64,000 bases of DNA from Nonomuraea sediminis (GCF_018531495.1 NZ_JAHDTI010000003.1:558001-622000), one strand, 5' to 3'; positions 1 to 7,814 are shown, numbered from the stretch's first letter. Made by a program: numbers and translations. Notes: generated from the sequence alone by a model not told the origin.

Positions 1-517
1 CCAGACGGTCCTGCCGGGTCATGCGCAGCTTGACGCGGCGCTCGATCTCCTCCTCGGGGGTGCGCTCGTGAGCCAGCCTGATCACGGCCCTGGCGTAGGA
101 CGGCGACTGGAGCAGGCCGGGCATGAACTGGTTCTCGTAGGTGCGGATGACCGAGGCGGCGCCCTCCAGGCCGATGTAGACCTCGAACCAGCTGGGCAGC
201 AGGTCGCCGTACTTGTGCCACCAGCCGGGCGCGTTGGCCTGGCGCGCCAGCTCGAGCAGAGGTGCCCGCTCGGCGGGGTCGTGCACGCCGTACAGGGTGA
301 GCAGGTCGGCGACGTCACGCTCCTTGAAGCTGACCTGGCCGAGCTCCAGCCGCGAGATCTTGGCGTGGGAGGCCCGGATGGCGTACCCGGCGTCCTCCCG
401 CGAGATGCCCATCTCCGTGCGAAGCCGGCGCAACTGGGTGCCCAGCAGTATCCGCAGCACCGTTGGGCTGCCCTGCGAGTAGCCCAGGATGTTACTCTCG
501 GCACTCTCTGCTTTCAC
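1..517 (-). CDS. XRE-family HTH regulator with DUF5753-type C-terminus (3' end outside window)
   Basis: The 172 visible residues begin at a GTG (515-517) preceded by a GGGAG box at 6 nt. An N-terminal helix-turn-helix is visible (LGTQLRRLRTEMGISREDAG, then ASHAKISRLELGQVSF). It is followed by the start of the ligand-type domain typical of actinobacterial XRE/DUF5753 proteins (WWHKYGDLLPSWFEVYIGLE, then ENQFMPGLLQS). The reading frame runs off the left edge, so about 100 C-terminal residues are missing. It is divergent from the ATP-binding protein at 646. Streptomyces-type genomes often pair such regulators with small anti-sigma-like ATPases, so the two probably form one regulatory unit (inference). 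Target and ligand are unknown. Confidence 0.85.
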   Translation of the reverse strand, partial: MKAESAESNILGYSQGSPTVLRILLGTQLRRLRTEMGISREDAGYAIRASHAKISRLELGQVSFKERDVADLLTLYGVHDPAERAPLLELARQANAPGWWHKYGDLLPSWFEVYIGLEGAASVIRTYENQFMPGLLQSPSYARAVIRLAHERTPEEEIERRVKLRMTRQDRL

Positions 518-645
518 TGCGTGCTCCCAGATCACCTGCACGTGCAGATGCGATTTGCATCTGTAAACTCCGAAAAGTCTTGCATCCGTAAGCATGCCCC
601 GTAAAGATGGGCACTGGATCACCAGACCGCGCTTCGGGGGCCAGG

Positions 646-1116
646 ATGACGACTTTCGACGCACGGCCGCAAGCCGCCACCGGGTCCGCTCCTCCAGGAT
701 GGCTCTCCTCCATTCTGCTGGACGGACGACCGAGCTCATGCGATGCGGTCTTCCCCTTCCATGAGCTCAGCTCGTTCGAGCCCACGTGCGTGGCCACGGC
801 CAGGAGGTTCGTGGACACCACGCTCACCTCGTGGGGCGGAGACGGCGTCGTGTTCGACGCGCAGCTCGTGGTATCGGAGCTGGTCACCAACGCCATGCGG
901 CACGGAGGCGGGGCGGTCCAGCTGCGGCTGCTGTGTCACGGACCCGAGTACGCCTGCGTCGTCACCGACTTCAGCAAGGCCGCCCCCATCGCCAGCTCCC
1001 CCGACGTCTTCGCCGAATTCGGCCGCGGCCTGCGCCTCGTCGAGGCCCTGTCGAGAGCCTGGGGCTGGCTCACCCCCGCCGGCCCTCGCAAGCTCGTCTG
1101 GGCCATCCTCGTCTAG
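646..1116 (+). CDS. ATP-binding protein, HATPase_c / anti-sigma kinase (RsbW/SpoIIAB-like) family
   Basis: 156 residues from the ATG at 646, which has GGGGG about 5 nt upstream. An in-frame ATG at 607 would add 13 residues but has no good ribosome site. The N-box is clear (SELVTNAMRHGG) and a G2-like GRGLRLVEAL follows. The G1 motif, normally D-x-G-x-G, is degenerate (VVTDFSKA), so ATP binding may be weak. Proteins of this family bind sigma or anti-anti-sigma factors and can phosphorylate the latter; no partner is visible here apart from the divergent XRE regulator. It converges on the phosphoribosyltransferase, and the two stop codons overlap in a shared CTAG (1113-1116). Confidence 0.8.
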   Translation: MTTFDARPQAATGSAPPGWLSSILLDGRPSSCDAVFPFHELSSFEPTCVATARRFVDTTLTSWGGDGVVFDAQLVVSELVTNAMRHGGGAVQLRLLCHGPEYACVVTDFSKAAPIASSPDVFAEFGRGLRLVEALSRAWGWLTPAGPRKLVWAILV

Positions 1117-1742
1117 CCCTTGTTCAGCAGCGTCAAGACGTCCTCGTCCGTCAGCTGGTCGAAGCGGTCGTACCACTGACCCACCGCGCGGAAGTCCGGG
1201 GGCGTCGCCAGCACCACCACCTCGTCGGCCTCCGCCCGCAGGGCCCCGACGGTCTGTCTCGCCCCCACCGGTACGGCGAGCGTCAACCTCCCCGGCCGGG
1301 TCACCGCCACCGCCCGCAGCGCCGCCCTGGCCGTCCCTCCCGTGGCGAGCCCGTCGTCGACCACGATCACCTCGCGCCCGGTGAGCTCGGGCAGCTCCCT
1401 TCCGCCCCGGTACACCGCGACCCTGCGGGCCAGCTCCCGCCGTTCGTCCTCGACCACCCAGTCCACCGACTGCGGCGTCAGCCCCAGCCGTCGCAGCAGA
1501 TCGTGGTCGAACACCGGCTCCCCTCCCTCGGCGATCGCCCCCACGCCCAGCTCCGGGCTGGGCGGGTATCCGATCTTCCTGGTCACGAGCACGTCGAGCA
1601 GCCCGCCCACGCGGTGCAGGATCGGCACGGCCACGGCCACACCGCCCCTCGGGAGCGCCAGGATCACCGGGTCGCGCGCGAACAGCAGCCGCTCGGCGAG
1701 CAACGCGCCCGCCTCGGCCCGATCCGCGAACAGGTGCCCCAT
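1113..1742 (-). CDS. Phosphoribosyltransferase-family protein
   Basis: 209 residues. The PRPP-binding signature of type I phosphoribosyltransferases is intact (VIVVDDGLATGGTARAAL, about residues 124-141), and the N-terminus ALPRGGVAVAVPI matches the loop seen in ComF/DUF-type PRTases. Substrate cannot be told from sequence; related stand-alone actinobacterial proteins are annotated only as phosphoribosyltransferase. The start is the ATG at 1742. The region upstream (1743-1898) has a decayed piece of the GTACGGC element family rather than an obvious promoter. Confidence 0.85.
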   Translation of the reverse strand: MGHLFADRAEAGALLAERLLFARDPVILALPRGGVAVAVPILHRVGGLLDVLVTRKIGYPPSPELGVGAIAEGGEPVFDHDLLRRLGLTPQSVDWVVEDERRELARRVAVYRGGRELPELTGREVIVVDDGLATGGTARAALRAVAVTRPGRLTLAVPVGARQTVGALRAEADEVVVLATPPDFRAVGQWYDRFDQLTDEDVLTLLNKG

Positions 1743-1788
1743 ACACGGGTGCTACCCATTCCCCACCACTTCCCCCACCCTCGCGAGC

Positions 1789-1850
1789 GTGTACGGCGGG
1801 CGGACCCCGCCGGACGAACGTCTCGCCGACGCGGTGTCTGACGGGGTTCG
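1789..1850. repeat. Decayed fragment of the GTACGGC element family
   Basis: The stretch has GTGTACGGCGGGC followed by TCTCGCCGACGCGGTG and ACGGGGTTCGGG, all of which recur in the element copies near 21.4-21.7 kb and 28.7-29.5 kb. Only about 60 bp can be matched by eye. It sits between the phosphoribosyltransferase and rsgA; no gene or promoter is evident in 1743-1898. Confidence 0.45.
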
Positions 1851-1898
1851 GGTGGGAGGGGGGTTCCCGCGCGGCCGATGAGGGGCGCGCGGGTGGGG

Positions 1899-3008
1899 TT
1901 AGGGGCGGTTGCGGTTGGAGCGGCGCATTTCCTTGTGGATGATTTTCCAGCGGTTTTGCTGCTCCTTGCGGAGGCGGGCGTCCGTTCGGGTGGCCATCCA
2001 GGCCGCCTCTCGCTGGAGTTTGCGCCAGCTTTCGAGGCGTCTGTCTGGAAGGTCGCCTGATTCGACCGCCGCCAGGACGGCGCAGCCGGGCTCGCCGGTG
2101 TGGGCGCAGTCGGCGAAGCGGCAGGCCTGGGCGAGTTCCTCGATGTCGGAGAAGACGAGGTCCACGCCCTCCGTCATCTCGTAGAGGCCCACCCGCCGGA
2201 TGCCGGGCGTGTCGATGACCAGCCCGCCGTCCGGCAGCGGGATGAGCTCCCGGTGGACCGTCGTGTGGCGGCCGCGGCCGTCGCCGGCCCGTACCTGCTG
2301 GGTCTCCATGACCTCCGAGGAGCACAGGGCGTTGACGAGCGTGGACTTGCCCGCCCCCGAAGGGCCGAGGACGACCGCGGTGCGCGAGCCCGCCAGGTAG
2401 CCGCGCACGAGGTCCACCCCTTGGCCGAGGACCGAGGAGACCGCGTGCACGTCGACGCCGGGAGCGGCGACGCGGACGTCGTCGAGCAGGTCCTCGAGGC
2501 CCTGTTCGAACAGGTCGGACTTGGTGACGAGGACGACGGGCGTGCCGTCGGACTCCCAGGCCAGCGCGACAAGCCGCTCGATGCGCCCGAGGTCGGCGAA
2601 GTCGGTGGCGTGCATGGACGGCTCGGCGACGAAGACCAGGTCCACGTTGGCGGCCAGGACCTGGCCCTGGCCGTCGCCGGACAGGCCGCCCCTGGAGACG
2701 CGGCCGACGCCGCCGCGGACGAACGCGGACGTCCTGGGCAGCACGGCATCGAGCTCGTAGCGGCCCTCGGGCAGCGTCTTCAGCGCCACCCAGTCGCCCA
2801 CGCAGGGCAGCGCGACCGGGTCGTCGGCGGAGGCCCGCCGTACGCGGGCGCCGTATTTGACGTGGTGCTGCCCGTCGGAGGCGATCACCTCGGCGGCGCC
2901 GCGGTCGACGCGGGCCACGCGGGCGGGCACGGTGAGAGCGGGAAGCTCGGCGGAGCGGGATTCGGTCCAGCCGAGCAGCGAAAGATCGTAGGACAACTGA
3001 GGTAACAC
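1899..3008 (-). CDS. rsgA: Ribosome small subunit-dependent GTPase A
   Basis: 369 residues. RsgA is a late 30S-assembly GTPase of circularly permuted type, and the order seen here fits. An N-terminal OB region (about 25-95) comes first, then G4 (VTKSD, 161-165), the P-loop (GPSGAGKST, 215-223), G3 (DTPG) and a C-terminal zinc finger (CRFADCAHTGEPGC). The tail is rich in lysine and arginine. The start taken is a GTG at 3008, 20 nt after the stop of a 17-codon ORF. AAGG abuts the GTG, so initiation may rely on coupling to the short ORF, or use the TTG at 2996. Confidence 0.95.
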   Translation of the reverse strand: MLPQLSYDLSLLGWTESRSAELPALTVPARVARVDRGAAEVIASDGQHHVKYGARVRRASADDPVALPCVGDWVALKTLPEGRYELDAVLPRTSAFVRGGVGRVSRGGLSGDGQGQVLAANVDLVFVAEPSMHATDFADLGRIERLVALAWESDGTPVVLVTKSDLFEQGLEDLLDDVRVAAPGVDVHAVSSVLGQGVDLVRGYLAGSRTAVVLGPSGAGKSTLVNALCSSEVMETQQVRAGDGRGRHTTVHRELIPLPDGGLVIDTPGIRRVGLYEMTEGVDLVFSDIEELAQACRFADCAHTGEPGCAVLAAVESGDLPDRRLESWRKLQREAAWMATRTDARLRKEQQNRWKIIHKEMRRSNRNRP

Positions 3009-3028
3009 CCTTGGTTGAAGCCGGGTGT

Positions 3029-3082
3029 CTACACGGGCACCCGGGAGTTGATGGACGGCAGGCTGAACAGAATGACCCGCAT
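3029..3082 (-). CDS. Putative 17-aa leader ORF upstream of rsgA
   Basis: ATG-to-TAG ORF encoding MRVILFSLPSINSRVPV, ending 20 nt before rsgA. Its ribosome site is far better than that of rsgA: GGGAGGTGAGG ends 3 nt before the ATG. A TAGAGT -10 candidate lies at 3117-3122 (minus strand), abutting a perfect palindrome GTCCTG-GG-CAGGAC (3105-3118). I do not recognise the peptide. It could be a regulatory leader or only a coupling device for rsgA. Whether it is translated or conserved is not shown here. Confidence 0.45.
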   Translation of the reverse strand: MRVILFSLPSINSRVPV

Positions 3083-3154
3083 AGTCCTCACCTCCCTGGT
3101 AGATGTCCTGGGCAGGACTCTATCCCACCCCATCTGCAAGATCGCAATCTTATT

Positions 3155-3184
3155 TTGAACCCGCCGAGGGGTGCGGGCCGTACT
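3155..3184 (+). promoter_or_regulatory. ECF-type promoter of the sigma/anti-sigma operon
   Basis: TTGAACC at 3155-3161, 17 nt, then CGTACT at 3179-3184. The identical bipartite motif with the same spacing precedes the CHRD gene (4568-4597). The TGAACC/CGT pair resembles the published Mycobacterium SigL consensus. The start codon at 3211 would give a short leader of about 20 nt. Confidence 0.8.
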
Positions 3185-3210
3185 CCCTGCCGAGACCTAG
3201 GGAAAGGGGA

Positions 3211-3768
3211 ATGATGCGGCTGAGCACCCGTCCCCCCGAGGGAGCCGTTCCCATGCGCCTGCGCCACGAGGAAGCCGCGGTGTCCGCGCTGTACCGGCAG
3301 TACCACGGGCCGCTGCTGGCCTTCGTCGTGCGCCTGACGGCCGGCGACCGGCAACTGGCGGAGGACGTGGTGCAGGAGACCATGATCCGCGCCTGGCGCA
3401 GCACCGATCAGCTCGACCCCGGCGCCTCGTCACTGATGCCGTGGCTCGCTACTGTGGCCAGACGGATCGTGATCGATGAGCGCCGGCGCAGGGATGCCCG
3501 GCCGAAGGAGTCCGGCGACGGCCCGCTGGAGAGCGTGCCGATGCCGGACGAGATGGAGGGTCTCCTGCACCAGGTGGTCGTCTCAGAAGCGCTGAAGGCC
3601 CTCTCGCCCGCGCACAGGGAGATCCTCAACGAGACGATCCTGCGGGATCGGTCGGTGAACGAGGCGGCCGAGGTCCTGGGCATCCCCGTGGGCACGGTGA
3701 AGTCCCGGGTGTACTACGCGGTCCGCGCGCTGCGGATCGCCCTGGAGGAGAGAGGGGTGACGGCGTGA
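3211..3768 (+). CDS. ECF RNA polymerase sigma factor (SigL/SigK-like)
   Basis: 185 residues from ATG 3211, which has AAAGGGGA just upstream; longer in-frame extensions lack a ribosome site and would cross the promoter. Region 2 is visible (YRQYHGPLLAFVVRL, then AEDVVQETMIRAWR). Region 4 follows (LSPAHREILNETILRDRSVNEAAEVLGIP, read in parts, ending VGTVKSRVYYAVRALR). There is no extra C-terminal domain. It overlaps the anti-sigma gene by 4 nt (GTGA). The promoter in front matches the one before the CHRD gene, so it very probably activates itself and that target (inference). The trigger is not visible; SigL/SigK relatives respond to envelope or redox cues. Confidence 0.92.
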   Translation: MMRLSTRPPEGAVPMRLRHEEAAVSALYRQYHGPLLAFVVRLTAGDRQLAEDVVQETMIRAWRSTDQLDPGASSLMPWLATVARRIVIDERRRRDARPKESGDGPLESVPMPDEMEGLLHQVVVSEALKALSPAHREILNETILRDRSVNEAAEVLGIPVGTVKSRVYYAVRALRIALEERGVTA

Positions 3769-4478
3769 GCTCAGGAGTCGAGCACACCGATGTGGGCGCC
3801 TACGCCCTCGGGCTGCTGGAGGAGGACGACCGGCGGGCCTTCGAGGCGCACCTCTCGACCTGCGAGTCCTGCGCGGCCGAGCTGGCGGAGCTGTCGGGGG
3901 TGGCCGACGCCCTGACCGGCATGGGCCCGGTGCGGGAGGAGGATCCGCCGCCGGAGGAGGACGTCCTCGACCTGCTGCGCAGGCGCAGGGCCGAGGCCAG
4001 GCGCAGCCGCAGGGGCACGATGGTGATCGCGGCGGCCGCGGCCGTGACGCTCCTGGCGTGCGGCATCACGATAGGCAGCAGGCTCGGCGACACGTCCGTT
4101 CCCACGGCGATAGGCAGCGAGCACTCCGGCCATCTGGGTCCCGCCGAGCAGTTCTACGCCGAGGGCACTCCGGTGGAGGGCACGGGCGTGGACGGCGTGA
4201 CGGGCGGGCTGGTGCTGGAGTCCAAGGGCTGGGGCACGCACGCGGCGCTGCGGCTGGCTGGGGTGAAGGGGCCGCTGGAGTGCGAGCTGGTGGCGGTCTC
4301 CAAGTCCGGCCAGCGGAAGATCATGACCGGCTGGTCGGTTCCTCCTTCCGGGTACGGCGTGCCGGGGTCGCCCGATCCGCTCTACATGCACGGCGGAAGC
4401 CCGTGGCCGTTGCAGCAAATCGACCATTTCGAGGTCAATACCACGGCCGGTAAGACGCTACTTACCGTTAAAGCCTGA
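3765..4478 (+). CDS. Zinc-type anti-sigma factor (RslA-like), membrane-anchored
   Basis: 237 residues, GTG start coupled to the sigma gene. The N-terminal cytoplasmic part has the H-x3-C-x2-C zinc anti-sigma motif (HLSTCESC, about residues 30-37). One membrane helix follows at about 87-106, after a basic stretch RRRRAEARRSRRG. The extracytoplasmic domain of about 120 residues looks like the C-terminal half of RskA/RslA proteins. It is expected to hold the sigma factor inactive until the sensor half or the zinc cysteines are modified. A terminator hairpin follows at 4492. Confidence 0.88.
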   Translation: MSSGVEHTDVGAYALGLLEEDDRRAFEAHLSTCESCAAELAELSGVADALTGMGPVREEDPPPEEDVLDLLRRRRAEARRSRRGTMVIAAAAAVTLLACGITIGSRLGDTSVPTAIGSEHSGHLGPAEQFYAEGTPVEGTGVDGVTGGLVLESKGWGTHAALRLAGVKGPLECELVAVSKSGQRKIMTGWSVPPSGYGVPGSPDPLYMHGGSPWPLQQIDHFEVNTTAGKTLLTVKA

Positions 4479-4491
4479 AATTTCGGCATCT

Positions 4492-4525
4492 GAAGCCCTT
4501 CCGCCGCAGGTGGGAGGGCTTCTTC
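4492..4525 (+). terminator. Terminator after the sigma/anti-sigma operon
   Basis: GAAGCCCTTCC pairs with GGAGGGCTTC across a 10-nt loop (one bulge), followed by TTC. It separates the operon from the CHRD gene, which has its own copy of the ECF promoter. Confidence 0.7.
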
Positions 4526-4567
4526 ATGCCCGCACCCCACTTATGTGCATTTTTACGCATAAAACGC

Positions 4568-4597
4568 TTGAACCCCGCGGAACCTCGGTCCCGTACT
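4568..4597 (+). promoter_or_regulatory. ECF-type promoter of the CHRD gene
   Basis: TTGAACC at 4568-4574, 17 nt, CGTACT at 4592-4597. This is an exact match in both boxes and spacing to the promoter at 3155-3184. The gene starts 43 nt downstream of the -10 box. Confidence 0.8.
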
Positions 4598-4640
4598 GCC
4601 TGCCGTACCTGATCCGGAGATAACACCCAAGGGGTTAACA

Positions 4641-5909
4641 ATGTCGATTCCCAAGCTCGCCCTCGCCGTTCTGGCCACCGGACTGCTCGGCCCCGCCACC
4701 GCCGCTCAGGCGACCACGACCTCAGGTGACGACGTCTACCTGGCCGCGGGCCTGCGCGGCGCCAACGAGGTGGGCGTCAAGGGCGACCCTGACGGCCGCT
4801 CGACCGTGGTGATCAAGGTCAGCGGCAACCAGGTCACGTTCGCGATCCGCTGGAACAAGCTCGACCCGCCCACCGCCGGACACATCCACCTGGGCGCCAA
4901 GGGCAGCAACGGCGACGTGAAGTTGGAGTTCTTCACCAAGCCGCTGCCCAAGACCGTGCTCGGCGTGACCGGCACCGTCACCGCCACGCCCGACCTGGTC
5001 AAGGCGCTGACCGACGACCCGGGCGGCTTCTACGCCAACCTGCACGACGCCGCGCACCCCAAGGGCGCGCTCCGCGGCCAGTTCCACCGGCTGAGCAAGC
5101 CCGTCGACCTCAACGGCGTCCTGCACGGCAGCAACCAGGCCACGATCAACTCCCACGACGACGGCGCGCAGGAAGTGCAGGCCAACGACGGCAAGAAGCG
5201 CGGCGACAAGGACGGCAAGGCCACCTGGTGGCTGCGCCCGCTCAGCTCCTCGATCGCCTACACCGCCTTCTGGGACGGCCTGTCGCCGGTCACCAACGGC
5301 CACCTGCACAAGGGCGTGGCGGGCGTGAACGGGCCGGTGGCCGTCGACCTGTTCGACACGCTGCCCGCCAACGTGACCGGCGTCGCCGGCGAAGCGCCCG
5401 CGCCGAAGCAGCTCGTCAGGCGCATCGCCAAGAACCCCGGCAACTGGTACACCAACCTGCACACCACCGAGTTCGACGGCGGCGCGGTGCGCGGCCAGCT
5501 GTCCGGCAAACCGTTCACCCACCCGACCGCGGTGACGGCCGAGGTGCTGCGCGGCGCGCAGATCTACGCCTGCACCAACGGCGCCTTCGCCCAGTTCGGC
5601 GTCTCGGCCAAGCTGCGCCGCGGCATCGACCACTCCTTCGTGCGGCCGGTCGCGGGCCCGCCGCAGTGGATCGCTCCAGACGGCAGCGCCGTGCGGGGCA
5701 AGCTCGTCACCAAGACCCCCAACGGTGACCGGAACATCCCCGAGCTGGTCCTGGACGCCGCGCAGTCCGGCAAGCCCGCCGGTCTGCTCTCGCACGCCAC
5801 GCAGGTGCTGCGGCTCAACACGGTCGGCGGCCTCGCCCCCGCGGGCGCCTGCAAGGCCGGCGCCAAGGTGTCCGTGCCCTACCGGGCCGACTACCTGTTC
5901 CTGAGCTAG
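4641..5909 (+). CDS. Secreted protein with two CHRD domains and a C-terminal DUF3455-like domain
   Basis: 422 residues. A signal peptide covers about 1-24 (AVLATGLLGPATAAQA, then TTTS). The first CHRD domain is at about 30-152 (GHIHLGAKG, FYANLHDAAHPKGALRGQF). The second is at about 158-290 (GHLHKGVAG, WYTNLHTTEFDGGAVRGQL). Residues about 297-422 look like DUF3455 (GAQIYACTNGAFAQFG, PPQWIAPDGSAVRGK, LAPAGACKAGAKVSVPYRAD). CHRD domains occur in chordin and many secreted bacterial proteins; their bacterial function is unclear. No sorting signal or lipobox is present, so it is probably released. It has its own ECF promoter, so it is a direct candidate target of the sigma factor at 3211. A strong terminator follows. 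Confidence 0.88.
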   Translation: MSIPKLALAVLATGLLGPATAAQATTTSGDDVYLAAGLRGANEVGVKGDPDGRSTVVIKVSGNQVTFAIRWNKLDPPTAGHIHLGAKGSNGDVKLEFFTKPLPKTVLGVTGTVTATPDLVKALTDDPGGFYANLHDAAHPKGALRGQFHRLSKPVDLNGVLHGSNQATINSHDDGAQEVQANDGKKRGDKDGKATWWLRPLSSSIAYTAFWDGLSPVTNGHLHKGVAGVNGPVAVDLFDTLPANVTGVAGEAPAPKQLVRRIAKNPGNWYTNLHTTEFDGGAVRGQLSGKPFTHPTAVTAEVLRGAQIYACTNGAFAQFGVSAKLRRGIDHSFVRPVAGPPQWIAPDGSAVRGKLVTKTPNGDRNIPELVLDAAQSGKPAGLLSHATQVLRLNTVGGLAPAGACKAGAKVSVPYRADYLFLS

Positions 5910-5942
5910 GCCCGGGCGCCTCGGTCCCGCCCGCGCCTCCCC

Positions 5943-5985
5943 GACGCCCCGCCGCGCATCCCCCCGCGCGGCGGGGCGTCCTTTT
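5943..5985 (+). terminator. Strong terminator after the CHRD gene
   Basis: Perfect 15-bp stem (GACGCCCCGCCGCGC at 5943-5957 with its complement at 5966-5980), 8-nt loop, then CTTTTC. Confidence 0.9.
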
Positions 5986-6013
5986 CATCTCCTGTCCGGC
6001 AGGTCGGCAGCTC

Positions 6014-6086
6014 CTGTACGGCAGGCCGCCGCCACCCCCACCCGCCGCACTCCGGCCGGGCCCTGTCCAGGGAGACGCTTCTCCGG
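6014..6086. repeat. Partial copy of the GTACGGC element (R orientation)
   Basis: TGTACGGCAGGCCGCCGCC, then CCGCCGCACTCCGGCCGGGC and CTGTCCAGGGAGACGCTTCT closely match the first ~75 bp of the copy at 28481. It lies in the gene-free interval 5910-6540, which otherwise holds only two terminators and the tandem repeat. Confidence 0.7.
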
Positions 6087-6211
6087 TGATGCGGGGTTGC
6101 GCGCCGTTACGCCGCGAGGAACCCCACGTCCACGGCCCCGGTTCCCCGCCGCACAGGGCGCCGCCTTCGCCGACCCACACCCCGCCGACCCGGCGCCTGA
6201 AACCCCGGCGT

Positions 6212-6480
6212 GACCAGGCGACAAACCCCGAGCGTGGACCAGGCGACAACCCCGCGCGTTGACCCAGCGACCAACCTGGGCGTGGACGGCGACCGACCCC
6301 GGACGTGAACCCTGCGACCAACCCCGAACGCGGAGCCCTGTCGACAGGCCCCGGACGTGAACCCTGCGACCGATCCCGAACGTGAAACCCTGCGACCGAC
6401 CCGGGCGTGGACCAGGCGACCGACTTCGGGTGTGGATCAGGCAGCCGACCTCGGGTGTGGGCCGGGCGGTCGGGCCCGTG
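6212..6480. repeat. Degenerate 25-bp tandem repeat, 11 units
   Basis: Eleven successive units of 21-27 bp start at 6212, 6237, 6262, 6285, 6308, 6333, 6360, 6385, 6410, 6435 and 6460. The approximate consensus is GACCAGGCGACCGACC followed by CCGGGCGTG. The most constant parts are the GCGACC/GCGACA core and the closing GTG. Seven units are exactly 25 bp, so the array is not kept in a codon frame. It lies between the CHRD and glyA terminators and contains no gene. Confidence 0.85.
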
Positions 6481-6485
6481 ACGCG

Positions 6486-6520
6486 ACAACGGCGCCGGGG
6501 GTGTGCCCTGGCGCCGTTGT
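6486..6520 (-). terminator. Terminator downstream of glyA
   Basis: Perfect 11-bp stem ACAACGGCGCC/GGCGCCGTTGT with a 13-nt loop, 21 nt after the glyA stop. There is no T-tract, as is usual for this group. Confidence 0.8.
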
Positions 6521-6540
6521 GGCTTGCCGTACTTGGTGGG

Positions 6541-7794
6541 TCAGGACAGGCCGGGGGCGGGGAAGCGGGCCGTGAGCTCGCTGACCTCGCCGTGGACGCG
6601 GGTGATGACGTCCTCCGCGTCGCCCTTGGACAGGGCCGTGACGACCTCGTCCATCCAGGCGCCGATCTGGCGCATCTCCGCCTCCTTCATGCCGCGCGAG
6701 GTCACCGACGGCGTGCCGATGCGGATGCCCGAGGGGTCGAAGGGCCTGCGCGGGTCGAAGGGGACGGTGTTGTAGTTCGTCTCCAGGCCGGCCCGGTCGA
6801 GCGCCTTGGCGGCGGGCTTGCCGGGCACGCCCTTGGAGGTCAGGTCGATGAGGATCAGGTGGTTGTCGGTGCCGCCGGAGACCAGGTCGAACCCGCGGTT
6901 GGACAGCTCCTCCGCCAGCGCCTTGGCGTTGGCGACCACCTGGTGGGCGTAGGTGCTGAACTCAGGCTGGGCGGCCTCGTGCAGCGCGACCGCGATCGCG
7001 GCGGTGGTGTGGTTGTGCGGGCCGCCCTGCAGGCCAGGGAAGATCGCCTTGTTGAGCAGGGTTGCCTTCTCGTCGTCGTCGGCCATCAGCATGGCGCCGC
7101 GCGGGCCGCGCAGCGTCTTGTGCGTGGTGGTGGAGATGACGTCGGCGTACCCGACGGGCGACGGGTGGGCGCCGCCCGCGATCAGGCCGGCGATGTGCGC
7201 GATGTCGGCGGCCAGGATCGCGCCGACCTCGCGGGCGATCTCGGCGAAGGCCGGGAAGTCGATGATGCGCGGGATGGCGGTGCCACCGCAGAAGATCACC
7301 TTGGGCCGATGCTCCAGGGCCAGCTCGCGGACCTGGTCCATGTCGGCGCGGCCGGTCTCCTTGCGGACGTTGTAGGAGACGGGCTTGAACCACTTGCCCG
7401 ACACCGACACGGGCGAGCCGTGGGTGAGGTGGCCGCCGGAGGACAGGTTCATGCCCATGAACGTGTCACCGGGCTGCATGAAGGCCAGGTAGATGGCCAG
7501 GTTGGCGGGCGAGCCCGAGTACGGCTGCACGTTGGCGTGGTTGACGCCGAACAGGGACTTGGCCCGCTCGATGGCCAGGGTCTCGATCGGGTCGATGACC
7601 TGCTGGCCCTCGTAGTAGCGCTTGCCGGCGTAGCCCTCGGAGTACTTGTTGGTCAGTACCGTGCCGGTGGCCTCGAGCACCGCCTTGGAGACGTAGTTCT
7701 CCGAAGGGATCAGCTTGACCGTGTCGGCCTGCCGGCGTTCCTCGGCTCCGATGAGCTCGGCGATCTGCGGGTCTACGCTTTCGAGAGAAGACAT
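6541..7794 (-). CDS. glyA: Serine hydroxymethyltransferase
   Basis: 417 residues, the normal length for the family. The enzyme interconverts serine and glycine, loading one carbon on tetrahydrofolate with pyridoxal phosphate. The PLP lysine is Lys226 in STTTHKTLRGPRG. The other family blocks are present (KLIPSENYVS, NKYSEGYAGKRYYEG, FPGLQGGPHNH, RIGTPSVTSRG). The start is ATG 7794 with AAGGAG in front; a long upstream open frame is only a shadow. The 5' leader folds as a ZTP riboswitch (7815-7895), linking expression to one-carbon or purine status. Confidence 0.97.
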   Translation of the reverse strand: MSSLESVDPQIAELIGAEERRQADTVKLIPSENYVSKAVLEATGTVLTNKYSEGYAGKRYYEGQQVIDPIETLAIERAKSLFGVNHANVQPYSGSPANLAIYLAFMQPGDTFMGMNLSSGGHLTHGSPVSVSGKWFKPVSYNVRKETGRADMDQVRELALEHRPKVIFCGGTAIPRIIDFPAFAEIAREVGAILAADIAHIAGLIAGGAHPSPVGYADVISTTTHKTLRGPRGAMLMADDDEKATLLNKAIFPGLQGGPHNHTTAAIAVALHEAAQPEFSTYAHQVVANAKALAEELSNRGFDLVSGGTDNHLILIDLTSKGVPGKPAAKALDRAGLETNYNTVPFDPRRPFDPSGIRIGTPSVTSRGMKEAEMRQIGAWMDEVVTALSKGDAEDVITRVHGEVSELTARFPAPGLS

Positions 7795-7814
7795 TACGCT
7801 CCTTACCCCTCCGC

